This document shows, one piece after another, positions 32,454-39,846 of a stretch of 64,000 nucleotides of DNA. A model generated the notes under the pieces. It was given only the letters and a program-made list of their open reading frames with translations. It did no database searches and was not told where the DNA came from. The DNA comes from Jiangella endophytica. Its GTDB lineage: Bacteria > Actinomycetota > Actinomycetes > Jiangellales > Jiangellaceae. A program made the position numbers and the translations under genes. Positions within the stretch are counted from its first letter, which is position 1; each line of letters opens with the position of its first letter. The stretch spans positions 558,001 to 622,000 of the forward strand of contig NZ_QVAI01000001.1 in assembly GCF_003427025.1 (NCBI RefSeq). The letters run 5' to 3'.

Positions 32454-33017
32454 ATGGTCCGGCACCCTGCCCTGCGCGACCGCATCGCCGCGGGCATCCT
32501 CGACACCGCGGCGGCGGTGCTGGCCGAGCGCGGCGAGTCGGCGAGCATGGCCGACATCGCCCTGGCGGCCGGCGTCGGCCGGGCCACGCTGTACCGCTAC
32601 TTCCCGACCCGCGACGCACTGCTGCTCGGCCTCACCCGGGTGGCGTTCGAGGAGCTGCGCGACCGCATCGCCGACGCCGAGCTGGACGCCGTCCCGCTCC
32701 GCGAGGGCGTCGCCCGGGCGGCGCGCGCCTTCATCGCGGCCGGCCGCCGCTACGCCGCCGTCGTGCACGTCGGCAAGACCTACGTCGAGGACCCCGCCGA
32801 GTTCGACCGCGCGGTGGCCGAGCCGGTGCGCGAGCTGATCCGCCGCGGCGTCGCCGACGGCCAGCTACGGGCGGACGTGCCGGCCGAGGTGCTGTTCGAG
32901 ATGTTCACGGCGCTGCTCGAGCGGGCGCTGCAGCTGGTCGGCCACGATCGCCTCGGCATCGAGCAGGCCGGCGCCGTCATCACCACCATGTTCCTCGACG
33001 GCGCCTCCGCGCGCTGA
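32454..33017 (+). CDS. TetR-family transcriptional regulator
   Basis: A 187-residue TetR repressor. The helix-turn-helix is SMADIALAAGVGRATLYRYFPTRDAL (about residues 31-56); the rest is the all-helical ligand and dimer domain, with PAEVLFEMFTALLERALQLVG near the C terminus. TAGGAT (32442-32447) lies 6 nt before the ATG, so the mRNA is probably leaderless. Palindromes just upstream are shared with the aldo-keto reductase promoter. The stop codon abuts that of the convergent reductase gene (TGATCA at 33015-33020). Confidence 0.9.
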   Translation: MVRHPALRDRIAAGILDTAAAVLAERGESASMADIALAAGVGRATLYRYFPTRDALLLGLTRVAFEELRDRIADAELDAVPLREGVARAARAFIAAGRRYAAVVHVGKTYVEDPAEFDRAVAEPVRELIRRGVADGQLRADVPAEVLFEMFTALLERALQLVGHDRLGIEQAGAVITTMFLDGASAR

Positions 33018-33905
33018 TCACTCCTCGGGCGACCGCCCGGAGAGCTGCTCGACCTGCAGCAGCAGGGCGCCGTGGTCGAGGTCGCCGTGGCCCTGGGCGC
33101 GCAGCGCGCCCATGAGCGTCGCCGCGAGGGAGCCGGCCGGGATGGCGACGCCGGCCTCGCGGGCGGCGGCGGTGACGATGCCGAGGTCCTTGTGGTGCAG
33201 GTCGACCCGGAAGCCGGGCCGGAAGTTGCGCCCCAGCATGGCCGCCGCCTTGCGGTCGAGGACGGCGCTGCCGGCCAGGCCCCCGGCCAGCACCTCCACC
33301 GCCCGGGACCGGTCGACGCCGTGGGCGTCGAGGAAGACCAGCGCCTCGGCGACCAGCTGCAGGGTGCCCGCGACGATCAGCTGGTTGGCCGCCTTGACGG
33401 TCTGGCCGGCGCCGGGCGGCCCGACGTGCACGATGGTGCGGCCGACGGCGTCGAGCACCGGCCGTGCGGCCTCGAACGTCGACGCCTCGCCACCCACCAT
33501 GATCGACAGCGTCGCGTCGATGGCGCCCTGCTCACCGCCGCTGACCGGGGCGTCCAGCACGCCGACCCCGCGGGCGGCGCCCGCAGCCGCCAGCGACCGG
33601 GCGACGTCGGGGCGGATGGTGCTCATGTCGACGAGGACCGTGCCGGGCGCCAGGCCGTCCAGCACGCCGCCGTCGCCCAGCAGTACCGCCTCGACGTCGG
33701 GGGAGTCGGGCAGCATCGTGACGACGACGTCGGCGCCCTCGGCGGCGTCCGCGGCCGACGCCGCGCCCCGCCCGCCGGCGTCGACGAGTCGCTGGACCTT
33801 CTCCGGGCTGCGGTTGAACCCGGTGACCTCGAACCCGGCCTTGACCAGGTTCGCCGCCATCGGCCCGCCCATGACGCCCAGTCCGATGAAGCCGATGGCC
33901 GTCAT
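33018..33905 (-). CDS. garR: 2-hydroxy-3-oxopropionate (tartronate semialdehyde) reductase-like
   Basis: A 295-residue beta-hydroxyacid dehydrogenase. FIGLGVMGGPMAANL is the NAD(P)-binding loop with family signature; DAPVSGGEQGAIDATLSIMVGG is the substrate-binding segment; KAANQL contains the catalytic Lys; HKDLGIVTAAARE is near the C terminus. Size and motifs fit GarR/GlxR, which reduces tartronate semialdehyde to D-glycerate, although 3-hydroxyisobutyrate dehydrogenases are similar. Its start overlaps the hydroxypyruvate isomerase stop (ATGA), the classical hyi-glxR pairing of glyoxylate/glycerate metabolism, which favours this call. Confidence 0.87.
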   Translation of the reverse strand: MTAIGFIGLGVMGGPMAANLVKAGFEVTGFNRSPEKVQRLVDAGGRGAASAADAAEGADVVVTMLPDSPDVEAVLLGDGGVLDGLAPGTVLVDMSTIRPDVARSLAAAGAARGVGVLDAPVSGGEQGAIDATLSIMVGGEASTFEAARPVLDAVGRTIVHVGPPGAGQTVKAANQLIVAGTLQLVAEALVFLDAHGVDRSRAVEVLAGGLAGSAVLDRKAAAMLGRNFRPGFRVDLHHKDLGIVTAAAREAGVAIPAGSLAATLMGALRAQGHGDLDHGALLLQVEQLSGRSPEE

Positions 33906-34696
33906 CGCCAGCTCCCTTCCGCGCGCCACGCGAACGGGTCCGCGTCGTCGCTCACGTGTTCCAGTGCCATCCATCCGTCGTACCCACCGGCGAGCAGGTC
34001 GTCGACCCAGGCGCGCAGCGGCAGCGTGCCGGTGCCGGGCGCGCCCCGGCCGGGCGCGTCGGCCAGCTGGACGTGTGCGACGCGGTCGCGGAACCGCTCG
34101 ATCGCGGCAGCGACGTCGTCGCCGTTGATGGACAGGTGATAGACGTCGAGCAGCAGTCCGACGTTGGTGGCGCCGACCCGGTCGGCGACGGCGACCACCT
34201 GCGCCGCCGTGCGCAAGGGGTAGGCGTCGATGCCGCTGACCGGTTCGATCAGCACCGTGCCGCCGATGCCGGCCAGCCCGGCGGCCGCCGCGGCGAGGTT
34301 GTGGTCGGCGACGGCGTCCTGCTCGGCGGGGTCGCGGCCGGGCAGCCGATTGCCGTACAGCGCGTTGAAGTTGCGGCAGCCGAGCTCGGCGCCGACGTAG
34401 GCGGCCACCCGAACGCTGGCCAGCAGCTCGTCCTCGCGGCCGGGCCACGACACCACGCCGCGGTCGCCCCCGGGCATGTCGCCGGCGAACAGGTTCAGCC
34501 CGGCCAGTCGCAGCCCGGACGCCCGGATCGCGTCGACGAACGCCTCGATCTCGGCGTCGCCGGGCGTCGCGGTGGGGAACGGCCACCAGAACTCGGCCGC
34601 CTCGAAGCCCGCCGCGCGGACGGCGTCGAGTCGCTCGCGCAGCGGCAGCCGGGTCAGGAGGATCGAGCAGTTGACGGCGAATCGCGGCTCAGGCAT
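33902..34696 (-). CDS. hyi: Hydroxypyruvate isomerase-like TIM-barrel protein
   Basis: A 264-residue xylose-isomerase-like barrel protein. RFAVNCSILLTRLPLRERLDAVRAAGFEAAEFWWP opens the barrel; LIEPVSGID has the first metal-binding Glu, LLLDVYHLSINGD the Asp/His pair, and VQLADAPGRGAPGTG and MALEH the later ligands. It would interconvert hydroxypyruvate and tartronate semialdehyde, upstream of the adjacent reductase. ATG 34696 is chosen; the upstream frame includes the operator. ATTGGTCTAACCACC at 34728-34742 lies 31 bases before the start and is probably bound by the FCD-GntR regulator encoded next. Confidence 0.85.
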   Translation of the reverse strand: MPEPRFAVNCSILLTRLPLRERLDAVRAAGFEAAEFWWPFPTATPGDAEIEAFVDAIRASGLRLAGLNLFAGDMPGGDRGVVSWPGREDELLASVRVAAYVGAELGCRNFNALYGNRLPGRDPAEQDAVADHNLAAAAAGLAGIGGTVLIEPVSGIDAYPLRTAAQVVAVADRVGATNVGLLLDVYHLSINGDDVAAAIERFRDRVAHVQLADAPGRGAPGTGTLPLRAWVDDLLAGGYDGWMALEHVSDDADPFAWRAEGSWR

Positions 34697-34727
34697 CACA
34701 TTCCCGTCGTAGTCTGTCCCGTCGTGG

Positions 34728-34742
34728 ATTGGTCTAACCACC
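34728..34742. promoter_or_regulatory. FCD-GntR operator upstream of hyi-garR
   Basis: ATTGGTCTAACCACC contains TGGT-N3-ACCA, the core of FadR/FCD-family GntR sites. Its reverse-complement twin, with one mismatch in 15, is at 35713-35727 on the other side of the regulator gene. Confidence 0.7.
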
Positions 34743-34780
34743 CATCCGATATCGACCATAGGAGCGCCCTGACCGCACTG

Positions 34781-35518
34781 TCAACCGTCGTGCCCCAGCT
34801 CGGCCAGCAGGCCGGTCTCGATGGCGCTCATGTGCATGACCATGAGCTGGCCGGCCCGCCGGGGGTCGTGCTGGCGGATCGCCTCGAGCACCAGCTGGTG
34901 GTGCTCGAGGTAGGCCTCCGAGGCATGGGACCGCGACCGGGACCGGTGCTTGAGGTCGCTCCACGTCTGCTCGTGCATGAGGTCGTTCAGCGTGCGCTGC
35001 AGCGCCACCAGGACGCCGTTGTGCGTGGCCACCGCGACGGCCAGGTGGAAGGCGGCGTCGGCTTCGCTGGGGTCGCCGCCGGCGCGGGTGACGTCGGCCT
35101 GCTCGGTGACGGCGTCCTCGATGGCCTGCAGGTCACTGGGGTGGTGCGACCGTGCCGCGTGCTCGGCGCAGACCGGCTCGATGGCGGCGCGGGCGACGAT
35201 GAGGTCGAGCGGGCTGTGCTCGCCGATCATCGCCGCCTGAGCGCGCAGGATGGTGGTGTCGGAGCCGCTGTCCATGGTGACGTAGGTGCCGCTGCCGACC
35301 CGCACGTCCAGCACGCCGGCGTGCTCGAGCACCCGGATGGCCTCGCGCAGCGAGCCGCGGCTCACCTGCAACTGGTTGGCCAGGACGCGTTCGGCCGGCA
35401 GCGCGCTGCCCGGGGGCAGCCGGCCGTCGCGGATGCTGGCGAGGATCTGGTCGACGACCGAGGAGTACACCTTCGACCGTTCGACCGCGTGGAACGCGGG
35501 GCCGTCTGGTTGAGTCAC
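34781..35518 (-). CDS. GntR-family regulator with FCD domain
   Basis: A 245-residue FadR-subfamily GntR protein. The winged helix runs VVDQILASIRDGRLPPGSALPAERVLANQLQVSRGSLREAIRVLEHAGVL (described in part here; residues about 20-70), including the GntR signature PAERVLA. The FCD domain at about 95-230 has the metal-binding residues D and H in the order ADAAFHLAVAVATHN, DLMHE and LEHHQLVLEAIRQHD. Such repressors respond to organic or sugar acids. Two TGGT-N3-ACCA operators flank the gene, one before hyi-garR and one before the truncated enolase-superfamily gene. GTG 35518 with AGAGGA upstream is chosen over longer frames. Confidence 0.88.
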   Translation of the reverse strand: MTQPDGPAFHAVERSKVYSSVVDQILASIRDGRLPPGSALPAERVLANQLQVSRGSLREAIRVLEHAGVLDVRVGSGTYVTMDSGSDTTILRAQAAMIGEHSPLDLIVARAAIEPVCAEHAARSHHPSDLQAIEDAVTEQADVTRAGGDPSEADAAFHLAVAVATHNGVLVALQRTLNDLMHEQTWSDLKHRSRSRSHASEAYLEHHQLVLEAIRQHDPRRAGQLMVMHMSAIETGLLAELGHDG

Positions 35519-35842
35519 CTGATGTCGATCCTCTCGTCTCCGGTGAGGCCACTGTAGCCGTCGACCCATGCCGATGTGGAACCGCGAACGCACAGGTCAG
35601 AACCGGTGCGGCGAGCCCGGTCCCGCCGCCGTGGCCGTCGCGCCGACCGCGTCGTCGCAGCTCAGGGGCCCGTTGACAGTGGTCTGGGTCACACCTATGC
35701 TCTGACTGGCTGGGTGGTTGGACCAATTTGCGACGAAGCAGGTCATCACCACGAGAGCTTGCGACGACGCACCGGCGGGCGCCTCCGTGCGCCCTGGTCC
35801 ACCCTCCTGGGGCCGCCGGTCCGACGTCGAAAGGACACCCCC
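35519..35842. other. Intergenic region between GntR regulator and Tat-enolase gene
   Basis: A 324-base divergent intergenic region. It holds the GntR promoter side (TACAGT on the minus strand near 35549-35554), the operator at 35713-35727, and AAAGGAC just before the ATG at 35843. No other gene is supported. Confidence 0.4.
35713..35727. promoter_or_regulatory. FCD-GntR operator upstream of the Tat-enolase gene
   Basis: GGTGGTTGGACCAAT contains TGGT-N3-ACCA. Its reverse complement ATTGGTCCAACCACC differs from the hyi operator at 34728-34742 by one base. Confidence 0.7.
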
Positions 35843-36586
35843 ATGGCTGCGCACGACGGAGCTGGGTCCCGGCACCACCTTCCCGTGGCCGCGGCCGCGG
35901 CCGATACCACCGCGATGACCCACCGGCGCACGGGCGCCACCGGGTCCAGCGCCCTCTCACGGCGCGGTTTCCTGCAGGCGGCGGGCGCGGCCGAGGGAGC
36001 GGCCGGGCGCATGGACGTCATGACCGACCCCGGCAAGTCGCTGCGCACGCTGGCCGACGCCCTCGCGCTCGGCCGCGCCTGCGACGACGTCGGCGCCTAC
36101 TGGTGGGAGGACCCCATGCGCGACGACGCCGCGTTCGGCCACCGGATCCTGCGGCAGCGGGTGCGCACGCCGCTGCTCATGACGGAGTTCGTCCGCGGCC
36201 TGGAGCAGCGGGTCGCCGTCGCGCTGGACGGCGGCACCGACTTCCTGCGCTCGGACCCGGAGCTCGACATGGGCATCACCGGCGTCATGAAGACGGCGCA
36301 CGCGGCCGAGGCGCTGGGCATCGACCTCGAGGTGCACGCGTCCGGGCCGGCGCAACGGCACTGCATGGCGGCGATCCGCAACACCAACTACTACGAGCTC
36401 GGCCTGCTCGACCCGGAGACCGGCAACCCGCTGCACCCGCCCGTCTACACCGACGACTACGCCGAGGACGTGACGGCGCTCGGCCCGGACGGGTGCGTCG
36501 GCGTGCCGTCCGGTCCCGGTCTCGGCGTCCACTACGACTGGGACTGGATGGAGGCGCACCGCACCGATCGTGCGGTCTTCACCTGA
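35843..36586 (+). pseudogene. Truncated enolase-superfamily (mandelate racemase-like) gene joined to a Tat-type signal
   Basis: A 247-residue frame with two unrelated parts. Residues about 38-55 read SRRGFLQAAGAA, a twin-arginine signal core (Arg40-Arg41). From residue 57 it is the C-terminal two-thirds of an enolase-superfamily barrel: MDVMTDPGKSLRTLADAL, YWWEDPM (metal-ligand Glu at about 89), VALDGGTDFLRSD, and VHASGPAQRHCMAAIRNTNYYEL. The N-terminal capping domain and the strand with the KxK catalytic lysines are missing. Enolase-superfamily sugar-acid dehydratases are cytoplasmic, so a Tat signal is out of place. An internal deletion that fused two genes is the simplest explanation. It keeps a GntR operator upstream (35713) and AAAGGAC before ATG, so it may still be expressed. 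Confidence 0.6.
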
Positions 36587-36658
36587 CGCGTATGCTGCTC
36601 CCGCGGTGTCGAACGGGCACAGACGATTCCGCCGTCGTCGACCCAGGGGAGCCCGTTC

Positions 36659-38044
36659 GTGAAACGCACCAGCCGGCTGGGCGCAGCGCTCGCCGTCCTC
36701 GTCGCCTCCGCGACCCTGTCCGGTCCGACCGCCGCGGCCGGCGCCGAGCTGCCGGACCACGCCGTCGAGCCGCTGCCACGCATCGCCGCCGGCCCGGACC
36801 GGACGCTGGTGAACGCCGAGACCGGCGAGCAGTTCCGTCCGCGCGGCTTCAACTACGTGCGCCTGACCCCGATGCCGTCGAAGCCGGCTGCTCCGTACCA
36901 CTCGACGTTCGAGCCCGGGCTGTACGACGCCGCCCGCGCCGAGGCCGCGTTGCGCGACAGTTGGCTGCGTGGCTACGACACCGTCCGGGTGTTCATCGAC
37001 CCCGGCAACGGGCAGGACAACGTGATCGGCCGGCCGCACGGGCTGGGCCGCGGCAACGCCGACCTGAGCCCGGCCGACGCCACCTACCTCGACAACGTCG
37101 CCGACTTCGTCCGCCTCGCGGCGGCCTACGGCATCTACGTGCTGCCGTCGCTCGACGTGTTCCCGCAGAACGGCTACTACCGCGACATCATCGTGAACAG
37201 CCCGCACCCGGTGAACATCGAAGGCCGGAACCGGTCGTTCATGTACGAGGGGTACGTCCGGGCCAAGGAGGAGTACCTCCGCGTCTTCACCCAGGAGATG
37301 AAGGAACGCCTCGGCCCCTTCATGAGCACGTTCCTCGCGCTGCAGCTGGACAACGAGGCCTATCTCACCTTCGCCGAGGCGCCGTTCCACCGGTTCGGCG
37401 GGACGGTGACGGTGGCCGGCCGCAGCTACGACATGGCCGTGCCGGCGCAGCGGCAGGCCGCCGCCGACAACGCCTTCATCGCCTACGCCGACCGCGGCGT
37501 GGCCGCCGTCAAGGCCGTCGACCCGGAGCTCATGGTCACCATGGGTGCGTTCACCAACCTGGCGGTCGGCAAGTCGTTCGACGGGCTGTCCGGCCGGTGC
37601 GGCGCGGCGGCGTGCGCGGATCCCCGGTACCCGGTGCGCGTGTCGGCCGTCACCCGCGAGTCCGACCTCGACTTCTTCGACATCCACACCTACCTCTCCA
37701 CTGGCCGCACGTTGGCGGCGTCGCTGGGTTCGATGGAGTGGTCCCAGGTCGTCGGGCCGGTGATCAACGGCGAGTTCGGCACCGAGCGGCGCTGGTTCGC
37801 CAGCATCGAACAGGCCCGCGGCGCGCTGGTGACGCACCAGGTCGACAGCTGCGACTTCGGGATCTCCGGCTGGCTGTACTGGACCTGGGACACCACCGAG
37901 GACGCGACGCAGCGGCTGTTCTTCAGCGGGGTGGAGTCCGGCGGCGTGCTCGCCACCGCGCTCTCGCCGAAGTACCGGCCGGACCCGTGCGCGGGCCTCT
38001 CGGGCCGCGTGCCCGGGCCGCTCGTGCCGCCACGGGTCGGCTGA
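36659..38044 (+). CDS. Secreted GH5-like (clan GH-A) glycoside hydrolase
   Basis: A 461-residue exported protein. Residues 1-29 are a Sec signal peptide. The barrel starts at FRPRGFNYVRL; candidate acid-base Glu233 lies in QLDNEAYL and nucleophile Glu372 in VINGEFGTER, the NE/GE pair of clan GH-A. Aromatic-rich GISGWLYWTWDTTEDATQRLF ends the barrel. Pairs of Cys residues suggest disulphides. It is close to the anchored paralogue at 44454-46160 but lacks its linker and LPXTG tail, so it is released. The substrate is unknown (beta-glucan, mannan or glycan). GTG start with GGGGAG 8 nt upstream. Confidence 0.8.
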   Translation: MKRTSRLGAALAVLVASATLSGPTAAAGAELPDHAVEPLPRIAAGPDRTLVNAETGEQFRPRGFNYVRLTPMPSKPAAPYHSTFEPGLYDAARAEAALRDSWLRGYDTVRVFIDPGNGQDNVIGRPHGLGRGNADLSPADATYLDNVADFVRLAAAYGIYVLPSLDVFPQNGYYRDIIVNSPHPVNIEGRNRSFMYEGYVRAKEEYLRVFTQEMKERLGPFMSTFLALQLDNEAYLTFAEAPFHRFGGTVTVAGRSYDMAVPAQRQAAADNAFIAYADRGVAAVKAVDPELMVTMGAFTNLAVGKSFDGLSGRCGAAACADPRYPVRVSAVTRESDLDFFDIHTYLSTGRTLAASLGSMEWSQVVGPVINGEFGTERRWFASIEQARGALVTHQVDSCDFGISGWLYWTWDTTEDATQRLFFSGVESGGVLATALSPKYRPDPCAGLSGRVPGPLVPPRVG

Positions 38045-38064
38045 GCGGGCCTGCTCAGGCCGGG

Positions 38065-38514
38065 TCAGGCGGTCGCGTAGAGGCCGCTCAACGCACCGAC
38101 CAGCGGCTCGAGCTCCGGTGACTCGGCGGCCTCGTCGAGCGCGGCCCGCAGCGCCTGGTCGTGCGTCGACCGGGCATCGGCCAGCAGCGCGCAGCCGGCC
38201 TCGGTGACCTCGGTGTAGATGCCGCGCCGGTCGGTGTCGCACAGGTAGCGGCCGAGATAGCCCTGGTTCTCCAGCCGGGTCACCAGCCGTGTCGTAGCGC
38301 TCTGGCTCAGCACGACGGCTTCGGCCAGCTGCTGCATGCGCATGTGCCAGCCGTCCTGGCGGCTGAGCACGTCGAGCACGGTGTACTCGCTCACGCTGAG
38401 GCCGTGTGCCGCCTGCAACGCGCGCTCGATGCGCGTCTCGAGCCGTGCGTGCAGCGCCGCCAGCACCCGCCAGCCCTGCGCCCGCGCATCCACGGCGTCG
38501 TCGACGAGGACCAT
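38065..38514 (-). CDS. MarR-family regulator
   Basis: A 149-residue winged-helix regulator. LSVSEYTVLDVLSRQDGWHMRMQQLAEAVVLSQSATTRLVTRLENQGYLGRYLC (described in parts: recognition helix near SQSATTRLVTRL, wing near CDTDRRGIYTEVT) is typical MarR. It is divergent from an MFS exporter and likely represses it, with derepression by a small aromatic or toxic compound. The ATG has GGAGG 8 nt upstream. A 11-bp AT-rich palindrome (38594-38604) lies between the two genes. Confidence 0.88.
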   Translation of the reverse strand: MVLVDDAVDARAQGWRVLAALHARLETRIERALQAAHGLSVSEYTVLDVLSRQDGWHMRMQQLAEAVVLSQSATTRLVTRLENQGYLGRYLCDTDRRGIYTEVTEAGCALLADARSTHDQALRAALDEAAESPELEPLVGALSGLYATA

Positions 38515-38593
38515 CGCGGCACCTCCTTCGGATCCGTTGCTCGGAGTTTACCTGAGCGAGGGGGTAGCCTGCTTTCGCAGATATGAAGCGTGT

Positions 38594-38604
38594 GCAATTA
38601 TTGC
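38594..38604. promoter_or_regulatory. Candidate MarR operator before MFS gene
   Basis: GCAAT-T-ATTGC is a perfect palindrome within GTGCAATTATTGCTCAC. It is an island of AT in GC-rich DNA, 38 bases before the exporter ATG. MarR sites often look like this. Confidence 0.5.
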
Positions 38605-38642
38605 TCACGCCTGATACTTCGCACAGACTCCCAGGGATCACC

Positions 38643-39839
38643 ATGCCTCTCGCTCTGCTCGCACTGGCCATCGGCGCCTTCGGCATCGGCACGACGGAGT
38701 TCGTCATCGCCGGTCTGCTCCCGGAGGTGGCCGCCGACTTCGACGTCTCCATCCCGACGGCCGGCTGGCTGATCTCGGGCTACGCCCTCGGTGTGGCGGC
38801 CGGTGCGCTGCCGATGACGGTGCTCGGCGCGCGCATGCGCCGCAAGCACCTCCTGCTGCTGCTCATGGTCGTCTTCATCGCCGGGAACGCGATCTCCGCC
38901 CTGGCCCCGTCGTACGCGGTCATGATGACCGGCCGGATCGTCGCGGCGTTCTGCCATGGCGCGTTCTTCGGCATCGGCTCGGTGGTCGCGGCCGACCTCG
39001 TCGCGCCGAACAAGCGGGCCAGCGCGATCGCGTTCATGTTCACCGGGCTCACGCTGGCCAACGTGCTGGGCGTGCCGATGGGCACGTTCCTCGGGCAGGA
39101 GTTCGGCTGGCGGTCGACGTTCTGGGCCGTCGTGGCGCTCGGGGTGATCGGGTTCGCCGGCATCGCTGCCCTGGTCCCGGACCTGCCGCGGGTCGCGTCG
39201 GGCGGTGTGCTGCACGAACTGCGCGTGTTGCGCAGCGGGCGGGTCTGGCTGGCCGTCGCGATGACCGTGCTCGGCTTCGGCGGCGTGTTCGCCTCGTTCA
39301 CCTACGTCGCGCCGATGATGACCGAAGAGGCCGGGTTCTCCGAGGGGGCGGTGAGCTGGCTGCTCGTGCTGTTCGGCGCCGGCCTGGTGCTCGGCAACCT
39401 GCTCGGCGGCCGGTTCGCCGACCGGCGGCTGATGCTCAGCCTCTATGTGCTGCTCGGCGGGCTCACGGTCGTGCTGGCGGTGTTCACGGTGACGGCGACC
39501 GCGCCGGTGCCGGCAGCCGTGACGCTGTTCCTGCTCGGCGCCTTCGGGTTCGCGACCGTCCCGCCGCTGCAGATGCGCGTCCTCGACAGCGCGGCGGCGG
39601 CGCCCACGATCGCGTCGGCGGTCAACATCGGCGCGTTCAACGCCGGCAACGCCCTGGCGGCCTGGCTCGGCGGGGTGGTGATCTCCGCGGGGTACGGCTA
39701 TACCGCGCCGAACTGGGTGGGCGCGCTGATGGCGTTCGGTGCGCTGCTGCTCGCCGTCGTCGCCGGCCGGCTGGACCGGCTCCGGGCCGGCGAGCGGCCG
39801 GACGTCGCCACCGCGGTGCGGGTGCCGACGCCCTGCTGA
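38643..39839 (+). CDS. MFS transporter (DHA1, AraJ/arabinose-efflux-like)
   Basis: A 398-residue major-facilitator protein with 12 predicted membrane helices. LALAIGAFGIGTTEFVIAGLLPEVAADF is the signature first helix of the AraJ/PbuE/chloramphenicol-efflux group; RMRRKHLLLLLMV is the loop 2-3 basic motif; the second half restarts at GRVWLAVAMTVLGFGG. It would act as a proton-driven drug or metabolite exporter. Start ATG 38643 begins exactly with MPLALLAL; the frame is open 20 codons further but that stretch is not family-like. The divergent MarR gene is its probable regulator. Confidence 0.9.
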   Translation: MPLALLALAIGAFGIGTTEFVIAGLLPEVAADFDVSIPTAGWLISGYALGVAAGALPMTVLGARMRRKHLLLLLMVVFIAGNAISALAPSYAVMMTGRIVAAFCHGAFFGIGSVVAADLVAPNKRASAIAFMFTGLTLANVLGVPMGTFLGQEFGWRSTFWAVVALGVIGFAGIAALVPDLPRVASGGVLHELRVLRSGRVWLAVAMTVLGFGGVFASFTYVAPMMTEEAGFSEGAVSWLLVLFGAGLVLGNLLGGRFADRRLMLSLYVLLGGLTVVLAVFTVTATAPVPAAVTLFLLGAFGFATVPPLQMRVLDSAAAAPTIASAVNIGAFNAGNALAAWLGGVVISAGYGYTAPNWVGALMAFGALLLAVVAGRLDRLRAGERPDVATAVRVPTPC

Positions 39840-39846
39840 CGACGGG

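Noticed and set aside
35728-38121. A 797-codon frame overlapping the GH5-like gene in another phase
   Set aside because: Arg/Pro-rich translation without motifs; the other phase carries the signal peptide and catalytic residues.
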